Of a stretch of DNA of 64,000 nucleotides, positions 10,783-20,154 are shown piece by piece (positions within the stretch are counted from its first letter, which is position 1; every line of letters starts with the position of its first letter). The stretch is from NCBI GenBank assembly GCA_963698735.1, contig CAVOSA010000030.1, forward strand, positions 62,001 through 126,000, written 5' to 3'. This DNA is from RPQJ01 sp963698735 (GTDB lineage Bacteria > Pseudomonadota > Gammaproteobacteria > Steroidobacterales > Steroidobacteraceae). A program made the position numbers and the translations under genes. The notes beneath the pieces were generated by a model that worked only from the letters and a program-made list of their open reading frames with translations, made no database searches and was not told the origin of the DNA.

Positions 10783-12282
10783 TCAGGCTTCTTCGCGGTC
10801 GTCCACCCTGAGCGTCGCCAGCCCCGCCAGGACCATCAGCACGCCGCCGAGCGCGAGCGCGTTGATGCTGTGCCCGCCGAACAGCACACGCACCAGGATG
10901 CCGAGCACGCTGGCCGCGAGAATCTGCGGGATCACGATGAAGAAATTGAAGATCCCCATGTAGATGCCCATCTTTCGCGGCGGCACGGCCTGCGAGAGCA
11001 TCGCGTAAGGCAGCGAAAGGATTGATGCCCAGGCGATGCCGACGCCGATCATCGACACCAGCAACAGACGCGGGTCCTCGATAAAGCGGATCGAAACCAG
11101 GCCGAGCGCACCGCACCACAGGCAGACCAGGTGCGCCTTGCGCCGGCCCAGCATTTCGGCGAGCTTCGGGATGAACAGCGCGGCGAGCGCGGCAAAGCCG
11201 TTGTACGCGGCGAAAAGGATGCCCACCCAGTTCGCTCCCTCGTTGTAAGCCGCCGACGCCGCATCCGTCGTGCCGTAGTGGTGCTCGGTGACCGCGGAGG
11301 TCGTGTAGATCCACATCGCGAACAGCGCGAACCACGACAGGAACTGCACGACCGCGAGCTGCTTCATCACCGTGGGCATCAGGTAGAGATCGTTGACGAT
11401 GCTGTGCAGCACGCCGTCCGTCCTGCCACGCGCCTGCCGACCGCCGGCGACGAACTGCAGCGCGCCGAAGGCCGCGAGGCCGAAACCGAGCACGTACAGC
11501 TGCTTGTCCCAGCCAGAGGTAGCCACGATGGCGGCGAATCCGAGGCCTGCTCCGATCCAGCCGAAGGAGGACCTGCGGTACTGCTCCGGAGTGCGCGCGA
11601 ACTCCGTGGCGTGCGCTGGCGCGACTTCCGGACCCGCGAACGCCTCCAGCTCGGCCGGCGAATACTCCCTGGTCGAGAACACGGTCCACAGCACCGCGCC
11701 CAGGAACGCGACAGCGCCGAGATAGAACGCAAGCTTGACGGATTCCGGGAGCTGGCCGGGTTCCGCAACGTTGCTGACGTCGAAATAGTTGGCAAGGATC
11801 CACGGCAGCGCGGACGCCACCACCGCGCCGATCCCGATAAACCAGCTCTGCATCGAATAGCCGCGACTGCGTTGCCTGTCCGGCAGCATGTCGCCCACGA
11901 GGGCGCGGAACGGCTCCATCGAGACGTTGATCGATGCGTCGAGGATCCACAGCATGCCCGCCGCGACCCACAGGTACGGGCTGTTCGGCATGACCACGAG
12001 CGCGGCCGTGGCGAGCAGCGCGCCGACCAGGAAGTACGGGCGGCGACGGCCGAGACGGCCCCAGGTGCGGTCGCTCATGTAGCCGATGATCGGCTGCACG
12101 ATCAGCCCGGTGACGGGCGCCGCGAGCCACAGCATCGGCAACTCGTCGATCGAGGCGCCGAGCGACTGGAAGATGCGGCTCACGTTGGCGTTCTGCAGCG
12201 CGAAACCAAACTGGATTCCGAGGAATCCGAAGCACATGTTCCAGATCTGCCAGAAACTCAGCGTCGGCTTGGTCTTGCGCAT
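10783..12282 (-). CDS. MFS sugar transporter, SLC45/GPH-like
   Basis: A 499-residue inner-membrane carrier with about 12 helices. The opening FWQIWNMCFGFLGIQFGFAL and the loop SDRTWGRLGRRRPYFLVGAL are characteristic of the glycoside-pentoside-hexuronide / SLC45-type sugar:H+ symporters found in TonB-receptor sugar loci, where they take up maltose or sucrose. The start at 12282 is preceded by AGGTGA. It follows the ABC permease gene by only 4 nt and is the last gene of the GH97-ABC operon. A second, distinct carrier of the same type lies at 28901. Substrate is most likely maltose or a malto-oligosaccharide, from context. Confidence 0.85.
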   Translation of the reverse strand: MRKTKPTLSFWQIWNMCFGFLGIQFGFALQNANVSRIFQSLGASIDELPMLWLAAPVTGLIVQPIIGYMSDRTWGRLGRRRPYFLVGALLATAALVVMPNSPYLWVAAGMLWILDASINVSMEPFRALVGDMLPDRQRSRGYSMQSWFIGIGAVVASALPWILANYFDVSNVAEPGQLPESVKLAFYLGAVAFLGAVLWTVFSTREYSPAELEAFAGPEVAPAHATEFARTPEQYRRSSFGWIGAGLGFAAIVATSGWDKQLYVLGFGLAAFGALQFVAGGRQARGRTDGVLHSIVNDLYLMPTVMKQLAVVQFLSWFALFAMWIYTTSAVTEHHYGTTDAASAAYNEGANWVGILFAAYNGFAALAALFIPKLAEMLGRRKAHLVCLWCGALGLVSIRFIEDPRLLLVSMIGVGIAWASILSLPYAMLSQAVPPRKMGIYMGIFNFFIVIPQILAASVLGILVRVLFGGHSINALALGGVLMVLAGLATLRVDDREEA

Positions 12283-12286
12283 TCGT

Positions 12287-13414
12287 TCACCTGTCTTTTC
12301 CCAGTCGCAGATCGAGCCAGACGGCGAGCGCGAGCACCGCGCCGCGGGCAATGTACTTGGCCTCGGGCGAGACGGCCATCAGCGTCATGCCATTCAGCAG
12401 GCTCGCCATGATCAGCGCGCCAAACAGCACCCCGAGGACCGTGCCGCGGCCGCCGCGCAGGCTGGTGCCACCGATGACGCAGGCAGCGACCGCATCGAGC
12501 TCCATGAGCGAGCCGACCGTCGACGTGGACGCGCCCGAATACGCGGTCTGCATGAAGCCGGTGAGTGCGACGATGCCGCCCATCAGCGCATACGCGCCGA
12601 TGATCGTCGTGCGCACCGGGACGCCCGACACCACCGCCGCCTCTTCATTGCCGCCGATGGCATACAGGTAGCGCCCGAACGGCGTGTTGGTTACCAGCTG
12701 GTGCACGAGCACGGCGACGAGCCCGAGGATGACCAGCGCGACCGGCATGCCGCGATAGCCGTTGGTGACGATGACGACGAGGAACACCAGCTGTGCCAGC
12801 ACGAACAGCTTCAGGAACGTGAGTTCGCTGTCGTCGACCTCGAAGCCGTGCGCCAGGCGCCGGGTCCGTGCATTGCGGGCGGAGGCGACGATGGCGGCCA
12901 CTGCCAGTCCGGCCAGGACGTAGCCGGCGGCGGGCGGCAGGTAGTAGGTCGTGAGCAGCGAATAGATGTTCTCGCTGCCACCCTCGACCACGGGCACGGT
13001 CTGGTTCCGGATCACGAGCCAGTGCAGGCCGCGGAACACCAGCAGGCCGCCGAGCGTCATGATGAAGGCCGGAATCCGCTCGATGGCGATCAGTGCGCCC
13101 ATCGCCGACCAGACCAGCACCGCGCCGAGCGTCGCGACCAGCAACGCCACGGGGGCCGGCACGTCGTGCCAGAAGACGAGCACTGCCGCCACGGCGCCCG
13201 CGAGCCCGACGCCGCTGCCGGCCGAGAGGTCGATCTGGCCCGGCAGCAGCACGACCAGCATGCCGAGCGCCAGCACGGCAGTGACCGCGAGTTCCACGGA
13301 CAGCAGCGACAGGTTGCGCGCCGACAGGAACACGGGCTCCTGCCAGGCGAAGAACGCCCAGATCGCGACCAGCGCCACCAGCATCGACAGCTCGCGGGTC
13401 GCGAAGCGGTTCAT
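12287..13414 (-). CDS. Sugar ABC transporter permease (XylH/RbsC-type)
   Basis: A 375-residue BPD_transp_2-type permease with about 10 helices. Recognisable are VVLLPGQIDLSAGSGVGL and FIMTLGGLLVFRG, the conserved permease loop FGRYLYAIGGNEEAA, and the terminal IGGTSLRGGRGTVLG segment. These are typical of XylH-like permeases of the CUT2 class. Its ATG overlaps the ATPase stop (ATGA, 13414-13411), so translation is coupled. It works with the upstream ATPase and binding protein. The length is right for a single permease that dimerises. Confidence 0.88.
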   Translation of the reverse strand: MNRFATRELSMLVALVAIWAFFAWQEPVFLSARNLSLLSVELAVTAVLALGMLVVLLPGQIDLSAGSGVGLAGAVAAVLVFWHDVPAPVALLVATLGAVLVWSAMGALIAIERIPAFIMTLGGLLVFRGLHWLVIRNQTVPVVEGGSENIYSLLTTYYLPPAAGYVLAGLAVAAIVASARNARTRRLAHGFEVDDSELTFLKLFVLAQLVFLVVIVTNGYRGMPVALVILGLVAVLVHQLVTNTPFGRYLYAIGGNEEAAVVSGVPVRTTIIGAYALMGGIVALTGFMQTAYSGASTSTVGSLMELDAVAACVIGGTSLRGGRGTVLGVLFGALIMASLLNGMTLMAVSPEAKYIARGAVLALAVWLDLRLGKDR

Positions 13415-14940
13415 GCGGCACGCTCGAGACGGCCCATCGCCGCCGCCAGCAGGCGTTCCTGCGTTGCCTCGGAACGATCGAACGTGCCGCCGATACGACC
13501 CTCGCACAACATCACGATGCGGTCGCTCATGCCCACGAGTTCGCCGAGCTCGCTCGAAACCAGCACGATCGCCTGGCCCGCCGCCGTCAGCCGATTGATG
13601 AGCTCATACACTTCGAGTTTCGCGCCCACGTCGATCCCGCGCGTCGGTTCGTCGAGCAGCAGGACCCGGGGCTGCGTCAGCAGCATCTTGCCGAGCACGA
13701 CCTTCTGCTGGTTGCCGCCGGAGAGCGTGCCGACCGGTTGTTCCAGGTTCTGGGCCTTGATGCGCAGGTCCTCGACGATCGACTTGGTGCGGGCTGCCTC
13801 GCTGTCGCGGTCGACGAACGGGCCGCGGCGCAGGCTGCGCAACGACGAGAGCGACACGTTGAACGTGACTCCCTGCGGCAGCACCAGCCCGTAGCGCTTG
13901 CGGTCCTCGGTGACGATCGCGAGACCGTGGGCAAGCGCTTCGCGCGGGTTGCGTGCTGCGAACGGTTGGCCGTTGAGCTCGACCGACCCCGCAGTCCGCG
14001 TGCCCCACAGGCCCATGAGGTGCAGCAGCAGTTCGGTCCGACCGGCCCCCATCAGGCCGCCGATGCCGAGCACCTCACCGGCCCTGGCTTCGAAGCTGAT
14101 GCCGCTCAGCGCAAGGTGCCCTGCTTGCGGCGCCTGGACGTCGACATCGCGCAGCGCGAGCAGCGTCCGGCCAGCCTCGGACTGCCGGCGCGGATAGTGG
14201 TCCTCGATGCGGCGACCCACCATCCTGCGGATGATTTCGCCGGCATCGGTCGCCGCGGCCGCGAGCGTACCCTGTGCGCACCCGTCGCGCAGCACGGTAA
14301 TGCGGTCGGCAATCGCGAAGACCTCGTCGAGCTTGTGCGAGATGAACACGCAGGCGACGCCACGTCCGCGCAAACGGCGAATGAGTTCGAGCAGCGTGTC
14401 GATCTCGTGCCGCGACAGCGCTGCGGTGGGCTCGTCAAGCACCAGCACCTGCGGCTTGCGCCCGACGGCACGCGCGATCTCGACCAGCTGCTGCTGGCCG
14501 ACGCCGAGGTCGCCAACGCGGGCGGCTGGATCGAGCTGGATGCCGCATTCGGCGAGGGTGGCGGCGGCCTGCGCATAAACGCCATCCCAGTCGATCCGGC
14601 CGTACCGCTGGGGAAAAGCCCCGAGGAACAGGTTCTCGCCGACGGTCATGTCGGGAAACAGCGCGAGTTCCTGGTGGATGATGGCGATGCCCGCACGCTC
14701 AGCGTCGCGCGTCGAACGAAACTCTGCCGTCCGGCCGTCGACCAGGATCTGGCCTTCATAGCTGCCGTGTGGATGCACGCCCGCCAGCAGCTTGATCAAG
14801 GTGGACTTGCCCGCGCCGTTCTCGCCGCAGAGCGCGTGGACCTCGCCTGCACGCAGGTCGAAGCTCACGCCACCGAGCGCCGTCACGGCGCCGAAGCGCT
14901 TGACGACCGACCTTGCTTCGAGGACGGCGCTTTCGCTCAT
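13411..14940 (-). CDS. Sugar ABC transporter ATPase (XylG/RbsA-type, two ABC domains)
   Basis: A 509-residue CUT2-class ATPase with two fused nucleotide-binding domains. Domain one has Walker A GENGAGKST, signature LGVGQQQLVEIA and Walker B VLVLDEPTAAL. Domain two has the usual degenerate P-loop GLMGAGRTELL, then LSGGNQQKVVL and LLLDEPTRGID. It energises the permease encoded just downstream. Its ATG overlaps the binding-protein stop as ATGA (14940-14937). No xylose isomerase or xylulokinase gene is nearby, so the substrate cannot be taken as xylose from the family name alone. Confidence 0.92.
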   Translation of the reverse strand: MSESAVLEARSVVKRFGAVTALGGVSFDLRAGEVHALCGENGAGKSTLIKLLAGVHPHGSYEGQILVDGRTAEFRSTRDAERAGIAIIHQELALFPDMTVGENLFLGAFPQRYGRIDWDGVYAQAAATLAECGIQLDPAARVGDLGVGQQQLVEIARAVGRKPQVLVLDEPTAALSRHEIDTLLELIRRLRGRGVACVFISHKLDEVFAIADRITVLRDGCAQGTLAAAATDAGEIIRRMVGRRIEDHYPRRQSEAGRTLLALRDVDVQAPQAGHLALSGISFEARAGEVLGIGGLMGAGRTELLLHLMGLWGTRTAGSVELNGQPFAARNPREALAHGLAIVTEDRKRYGLVLPQGVTFNVSLSSLRSLRRGPFVDRDSEAARTKSIVEDLRIKAQNLEQPVGTLSGGNQQKVVLGKMLLTQPRVLLLDEPTRGIDVGAKLEVYELINRLTAAGQAIVLVSSELGELVGMSDRIVMLCEGRIGGTFDRSEATQERLLAAAMGRLERAA

Positions 14941-16013
14941 GGCCGCGGCGGACGCTGCGCTTGCGGGATGCCGCGGTACACATCGTCATAGCTGGCCTGG
15001 CCGTCGCGGACCACGGTCTCGAGCATGTTGTCGCGGGTCACCGTGACGACGTCGTAGAGCACCGACGGCACCGGGCCGTGGCCGTTGTCGACCGTCTGCT
15101 TCGCGACGACGACGCGACGCGACGCCATCTGCACAGCGAGTTCCGCGGCGCCGCGCGCCAGCGTCTTGAGCGGCTTGTAGATCGTCATCGCCTGGGTGCC
15201 GACGGCGATGCGCTGCAGCGCCACGGTCTCGGCGTCCTGGCCGGTGACGAGCACCTTGCCAGCCAGGCCTTCCTCGCTCAGCGCCTGGATCGCGCCGCCC
15301 GCAGTACCGTCGTTGCTCGCGAGCACGGCGTCGATGCGTGCGCCGTTGGCCGTGATCGCCGCGTTGACGATGCGCTTGGCGTTCTCGGGCTTCCAGTCCT
15401 CCGCCCAGTCTTCGTGCACGACCTGGATGTCGCCGCTCTTGATCAAGGGCTCGAGGACCCGATCCTGCCCGCGCTTGAACTGCGACGCGTTGTTGTCGGT
15501 CTTGGCGCCGTAGATGCGGACGATGCGGCCCTTGCCGGGCGTAGGCAGGTGATCGAGCAGGAACTGCGCCTGCAGCTCGCCAACGCGCTCGTTGTCGAAG
15601 CTCACGTACAGGTCGAGGTCGCTGTCGCGGATGATGCGGTCGTAGGCGATCACCGGGATGCCAGCATCGTGCGCCATGTTGACGGCCTTCGCCATCGCCT
15701 TGCCGTCGTGCGGAACGATGACCAGCACATCGACCTTGCTGGTGATCAGCTTCTCAACGTCGCTGATCTGTACCGTGTCGTCGCTGTTGGCAGCGAGCAC
15801 CCGCACTTTCGCGCCGAGTTCGCCCGCACGCCGCACGAACATGTCGCGATCGGCCTGCCAGCGCGCTTCCTTGAGCGTGTCCATCGACAGCCCGATGACG
15901 ATGTCGTCGTGCTGCGACGTGCGGGTGGCGCTGCCCCCGCGAGCGGCGAGCGCCAGACCGATCAGCACGCTCGCCAGCAGCGACACGAGCACCAGCAGGA
16001 TGCGGATCTTCAC
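14937..16013 (-). CDS. Periplasmic sugar-binding protein (XylF-type)
   Basis: A 358-residue substrate-binding protein of the CUT2 importer. A membrane anchor or signal segment (residues 1-24, IRILLVLVSLLASVLIGLAL) precedes IVIGLSMDTLKEARWQADRD, the family's first strand and ligand loop. Then follow VDVLVIVPHDGKAMA, GIPVIAYDR and VLASNDGTAGGAIQAL. The GTG at 16013 is chosen because AGGAG lies 7 nt upstream and the signal sequence begins there. It follows the GH97 gene by 28 nt, suggesting that a monosaccharide freed by GH97 or its partners is the ligand (inference). Confidence 0.88.
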   Translation of the reverse strand: MKIRILLVLVSLLASVLIGLALAARGGSATRTSQHDDIVIGLSMDTLKEARWQADRDMFVRRAGELGAKVRVLAANSDDTVQISDVEKLITSKVDVLVIVPHDGKAMAKAVNMAHDAGIPVIAYDRIIRDSDLDLYVSFDNERVGELQAQFLLDHLPTPGKGRIVRIYGAKTDNNASQFKRGQDRVLEPLIKSGDIQVVHEDWAEDWKPENAKRIVNAAITANGARIDAVLASNDGTAGGAIQALSEEGLAGKVLVTGQDAETVALQRIAVGTQAMTIYKPLKTLARGAAELAVQMASRRVVVAKQTVDNGHGPVPSVLYDVVTVTRDNMLETVVRDGQASYDDVYRGIPQAQRPPRP

Positions 16014-16041
16014 GGGTTCACTCCTGGCGCTGCCGCTGCGC

Positions 16042-18090
16042 TCATCGTACCGGCCTGAAGCGAATGGCAGCTCCACCGCTGCTCGCGAGCGCGAGGTCGA
16101 GCGTATCCGCCGCGGTCACCTTGCGCTTCTCGAGCACCAGGTCGTAGGGACGAGCCTGCCAGTCGGCCTGCGGTCCGTCGCGATAGATCTCGGCCACGTA
16201 ACGTGTCTTCGGGTCGAGGAAGTCGAGTTTCAACGACAGCTTGCGCGGGTTCTCGTCGGTCAGCGCCCCCAGGAACCAGTCAGGGCTGCCGCGCTGCCTG
16301 CGGGCGATCGCGACGTAGTCGCCGACTTCGCCCGCAAGACCGATGCTCTCGTCCCAGTCGGTCGGCACGTCCTTGATGAACTGGAAGGCGTCCGGGTGCT
16401 TCGCGTAGTTCTCGGGCAGGTCAGCTGCCATCTGCACCGGGCTGTAGAGCACGACGTAGAGCGACAGCTCCTTGGCAAGCGTGTGCGGCACCCGATGTTG
16501 CGGATCGTAGCCATCGAGGTCGACGATCCCTGGCGTGTAGTCCATCGGTCCGGACAGCAGGCGCGTGAACGGCAGGATCGCGACGTGCTCAGGCGGGTTC
16601 ACCGGGTTACCCCATGCGTTGTATTCCTGGCCACGCGCGCCTTCGCGCGCAAGCCAGTTCGGGTACGTGCGGCGCAGGCCCGTGTCCTTCACCGGCTCGT
16701 GGGCGTTGATGCTGATCTTGTGCTGCGCGGCCGTGCGCAGCACGCGCAGGTGGTGACCGACCTGGAACTGTCCGTCGTGCCATTCGTGCACTTCGACGCC
16801 GTTGCCGTCGATGCGGCGCACATCGCCCGCATCCGCCACATAGCCGGTCTTCACCTGCCGCACGCCAACGGATTCGTACAGCGCGAACGCTGCCGGCATC
16901 TGCGGCTCGTAGTTGCCGACGTCGGCCGAGGTCTCGTGATGGCCGACGAGCCGCACGCCCTTGCTGCGCGCATAGTCCGTGACGGCCTCGAGGTCGAAAT
17001 CGGCGTGCGGCTGCGTGAACTTGAACAGCTTGCCGTTGTGGAACCAGTCGCCGTCCCAGCCAACGTTCCAGCCCTCGACCAGCACGCCCTGGAAACCGTT
17101 AGCGGCCGCAAAGTCGATGTAGCGCTTCGTCTCGGCCGTGGTGGCGCCGTGCTTCGGGCCTGAGCCCCACGTCGCCTGGTTGATGTGCATCGCCCACCAG
17201 ATGCCGACGTACTTGCCGGGTTCGACCCACGAGACGTCGCCGAGCACGTTCGGCTCGTTCAGGTTCAGGATCAGGCTCGAGTTCAGCAACTCCGGGGCGT
17301 TCGGCGCGATCTGGACGGTGCGCCAGGGCGTCTTGAATGGCGTGTGCGTCTTGACGCGGATGCCGTCGGACCACGGCGTGAGGCTGGTGCGGAACACACC
17401 CGGCCGGCGATGATCGAGCACGTAAGCCGCGTAATCGACCAGCGCGGCCTCGTGGAAGCTCAGGTGCAGGCCGTCCGGCAGGCGCACCGTCAGCGGCGTG
17501 TGGGCCATGTGCACGGCGTCGAGCGGGGTCGTGTTGTAGAGGTACTCGTATCGATTCCAGCGTCGGCCCGGAATCCACCACGCCGTGATCTTGCTGGTCT
17601 GGTCTCCGTCGAGACGGAACTCCGTCAGCTCATCGGTGATATTGACCGCGTCGTAACCCGGCTGCTGCGGCACCTCGTAGCGGAAGCCGAAGCCGTCGTC
17701 GAACACTCGCACGCGCACGCTGAACCTGCGGGCGGTACCGGTCGCCGACTCGAAGTGCACCAGCAGCTCGTTGTGGCGGTCGCGCACGAAGCGGCGCTCG
17801 CCCCAGGGCTGCTCCCAGGTCTCGTCGCGGGCCGCGGTCGAGGTGCCCGCGACGCGAAAGCCGTCGTCAAACGCCGGCTGTGACTGAAACCGCATGCCGA
17901 GGAATGCGGCCGGCATGATCTGCGTGCCGTTGCGGCTCACGGCATAGCGCGGCGCGCCGTTCTTGTCGACGTCGACGGTGACGGCCGTCTGCCCGTCAGG
18001 CGAGCGGACCCCTGCGGCCTGCCCGGTCGCGGCAGCTGCCAATAGCAGCAAAGCGAAGAGGGTCTGGGCGCGGCGCGATGCAACATTCAT
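16042..18090 (-). CDS. GH97 alpha-glucosidase, secreted (SusB-like)
   Basis: A 682-residue glycoside hydrolase family 97 protein with a signal peptide (residues 1-26). An N-terminal beta-supersandwich is followed by a TIM barrel (FQGVLVEGWNVGWDGDW) and a C-terminal beta domain. E465 (NAHEPVK) and E489 (REGARGQE) are 24 residues apart, matching the spacing of Glu508 and Glu532 in Bacteroides SusB, with a further Glu in GHHETSADVG. This argues for the inverting alpha-glucoside subgroup rather than the retaining alpha-galactosidase subgroup. AGGGGAG precedes the ATG at 18090. It heads the ABC-MFS operon and is divergent from the GH13 gene. Likely removes glucose from malto-oligosaccharides in the periplasm. 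Confidence 0.93.
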   Translation of the reverse strand: MNVASRRAQTLFALLLLAAAATGQAAGVRSPDGQTAVTVDVDKNGAPRYAVSRNGTQIMPAAFLGMRFQSQPAFDDGFRVAGTSTAARDETWEQPWGERRFVRDRHNELLVHFESATGTARRFSVRVRVFDDGFGFRYEVPQQPGYDAVNITDELTEFRLDGDQTSKITAWWIPGRRWNRYEYLYNTTPLDAVHMAHTPLTVRLPDGLHLSFHEAALVDYAAYVLDHRRPGVFRTSLTPWSDGIRVKTHTPFKTPWRTVQIAPNAPELLNSSLILNLNEPNVLGDVSWVEPGKYVGIWWAMHINQATWGSGPKHGATTAETKRYIDFAAANGFQGVLVEGWNVGWDGDWFHNGKLFKFTQPHADFDLEAVTDYARSKGVRLVGHHETSADVGNYEPQMPAAFALYESVGVRQVKTGYVADAGDVRRIDGNGVEVHEWHDGQFQVGHHLRVLRTAAQHKISINAHEPVKDTGLRRTYPNWLAREGARGQEYNAWGNPVNPPEHVAILPFTRLLSGPMDYTPGIVDLDGYDPQHRVPHTLAKELSLYVVLYSPVQMAADLPENYAKHPDAFQFIKDVPTDWDESIGLAGEVGDYVAIARRQRGSPDWFLGALTDENPRKLSLKLDFLDPKTRYVAEIYRDGPQADWQARPYDLVLEKRKVTAADTLDLALASSGGAAIRFRPVR

Positions 18091-18297
18091 GAACGGCTCC
18101 CCTGCCACTCGGCGAGCAGGCAGCGACGCCGGCCACCGGATCGGGCCATCGATCGCCGCTTCCCCCGAAGCGGGTGGCAGTCTAGCAATGACCGGGGGCC
18201 GACTCCCGGCCCGACGTTCAGTGCAAACGTATTCAGTATCTTGTGGCCCTGGCGCCCGGGATGATTCACTTCGACTCCTGCACAGGAGACTGCCCGG
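18091..18297. promoter_or_regulatory. Divergent regulatory region between GH97 and GH13 operons
   Basis: A 207-bp gap between two operons reading away from each other. It contains the LacI-type palindrome at 18222-18235. I could not fix convincing -35/-10 boxes for either direction by eye. Confidence 0.7.
18222..18235. promoter_or_regulatory. LacI-type operator TGCAAACGTATTCA
   Basis: A 14-bp imperfect palindrome centred on CG (half-sites TGCAAAC and TGAATAC), the shape of LacI-family operators. The same 14 bp, plus a preceding G, recur at 33429-33443 before the TonB receptor gene. Confidence 0.65.
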
Positions 18298-20145
18298 ATG
18301 ATCAGGAAATGGCTGGCGGTGGTGTGGCTCGCGATCGCCTCGACGTCGGCATTCGCGGCCGACCGGATCGAGCGCATCGAACCCGAGTCCTGGTGGGTGG
18401 GCATGAAGGACGACCGGCTGCAGTTGCTGGTGCACGGCGACCGCGTGGCTGAACTGGAGCCGAAACTCTCCTACCCTGGCGTCACCCTCGTGGGTGCCGA
18501 GCGCATCGGGAACCCGAACTACCTGTTCGTGAACCTGCGGATCGCGCCGGAAACTCGGCCGGGATCCTTCAGGATCGACTTCCGCAAGGGACGCTCGAAG
18601 GCCGCCAGCCACACCTTCATGCTGAACGCCCGTGCACCAGGTTCGGCGGAACGCGCGAGCTTCGGGCCGCAGGACACGATCTACCTGATCACGCCCGACC
18701 GCTTTGCCAACGGCGACCCGTCGAACGACACGGTGAAGGGCATGCCCGATGGCGTGAACCGGGCCCAGCCGCTCGGCCGCCATGGCGGCGACCTCAAGGG
18801 CATCTCGAACAGCCTCGATTACCTCGCGCGCATGGGGTACACGCAGCTCTGGCTGAACCCGGTGCTGGAGAACAACCAGCCCGAGGTCACGTACCACGGC
18901 TACGCGATCACCGACTTCTACAAGGTGGACCCGCGTTTGGGCACCAACGAAGGCTTCCGCCAGCTCACCGCCGCCGCTCGCCAGCGCGGCATCGGCATGA
19001 TCATGGACATGGTACTGAACCACTGCGGCTCCGCGCACTGGTGGATGAAGGACCTGCCGAGCCGCGACTGGTTCAACAACGACAGCCAGTTCGTCGCCAC
19101 GACGCACGTGCGCGAGACCCTGCAGGACATCCACGCCACGGCCGAGGATCGCAGGAAATTCTCCGACGGCTGGTTCGTCGCGACGATGCCGGACATGAAC
19201 CAGCGCAATCCACACCTGGCGACGTACCTGATCCAGAACAGCCTCTGGTGGGTCGAATACGCAGGGCTATCCGGCATCCGCGTCGACACCTACTCCTACT
19301 CCGACCGCGAATTCCTGACCGAATGGTCGCGGCGCGTGACGCAGGAGTACCCGCACCTGAACATCGTCGGCGAGGAATGGAGTTCGAACCCGACGACGGT
19401 CGCGTACTGGCAACGCGGCCGCAATCCGCCGGATGGCTACGTGTCGTACCTGCCGAGCCTGTTCGACTTTCCGTTGCAGGAAGCGGTGGCGATGGGCCTG
19501 AAGGAAGCGGAGGGCTGGGGTACCGGCCTGCGCCGCATCTACAAGGTGCTCGCACAAGACAGCGTTTTCCCCGATCCGTACAACCTGGTCACCTTTCACG
19601 ACAACCACGACATGAGCCGCATGCTCACGGCGCTCGGCGAACGCCAGGACCTGAACCGCATGGCACTCGCTTTCCTGCTCACCACGCGCGGCATCCCGCA
19701 GATTTTCTACGGTACCGAGGTGCTGATGAGCAACAAGGGCACCGAAGACCACGGCATCATCCGCAGCGATTTTCCCGGCGGCTGGGCAGGCGACGCGAAG
19801 AATGCCTTCACCGGCCAGGGGCTCAACGACGGCGAGCGCGCCATGCAGGACTACACCCGCCAGCTGCTGCATTGGCGCCGCACTGCGCCGGCGATCCGTG
19901 GCGGCAAGCTGACCCACTACGTGCCGATGGAGGGCGTGTACGTCTACTTCCGACACAACGACGCGCAGAAAGTCATGGTCGTAGTCAACAACGGCGATGC
20001 CGCGCAGACTCTCGACACGCAGCGCTTCCACGAGATGATCGGCACGGCGACCACGGGCACTGACGTGCTCTCGAAGCAGTCGCACGAGCTGGCCCGGGGA
20101 GTCGCCGTACCGGCCCGCTCAGCCACGATCCTGGAACTGAAGTGA
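18298..20145 (+). CDS. Secreted GH13 cyclomaltodextrinase/neopullulanase-type amylase
   Basis: A 615-residue alpha-amylase-family enzyme. It has a signal peptide (residues 1-20, ending SAFAA), an N-terminal immunoglobulin-like cyclomaltodextrinase domain, a GH13 barrel from YLITPDRFANGDPSND, and a C-terminal cyclomaltodextrinase beta domain. Catalytic residues are Asp330 (GIRVDTYSY), Glu359 (VGEEWSS) and Asp438 (FHDNHDMSR). The domain order matches SusA-like periplasmic enzymes that cut starch fragments and cyclodextrins. AGGAG lies about 9 nt upstream of the ATG. It is divergent from GH97, shares the LacI-type operator and is followed 9 nt later by an esterase gene. Confidence 0.93.
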   Translation: MIRKWLAVVWLAIASTSAFAADRIERIEPESWWVGMKDDRLQLLVHGDRVAELEPKLSYPGVTLVGAERIGNPNYLFVNLRIAPETRPGSFRIDFRKGRSKAASHTFMLNARAPGSAERASFGPQDTIYLITPDRFANGDPSNDTVKGMPDGVNRAQPLGRHGGDLKGISNSLDYLARMGYTQLWLNPVLENNQPEVTYHGYAITDFYKVDPRLGTNEGFRQLTAAARQRGIGMIMDMVLNHCGSAHWWMKDLPSRDWFNNDSQFVATTHVRETLQDIHATAEDRRKFSDGWFVATMPDMNQRNPHLATYLIQNSLWWVEYAGLSGIRVDTYSYSDREFLTEWSRRVTQEYPHLNIVGEEWSSNPTTVAYWQRGRNPPDGYVSYLPSLFDFPLQEAVAMGLKEAEGWGTGLRRIYKVLAQDSVFPDPYNLVTFHDNHDMSRMLTALGERQDLNRMALAFLLTTRGIPQIFYGTEVLMSNKGTEDHGIIRSDFPGGWAGDAKNAFTGQGLNDGERAMQDYTRQLLHWRRTAPAIRGGKLTHYVPMEGVYVYFRHNDAQKVMVVVNNGDAAQTLDTQRFHEMIGTATTGTDVLSKQSHELARGVAVPARSATILELK

Positions 20146-20154
20146 GGTGACGGG

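Noticed and set aside
12287..16013. Dedicated xylose (xylFGH) operon
   Set aside because: The proteins resemble XylFGH, but no xylA, xylB or xylR is near and the operon begins with GH97, so gene names were withheld.
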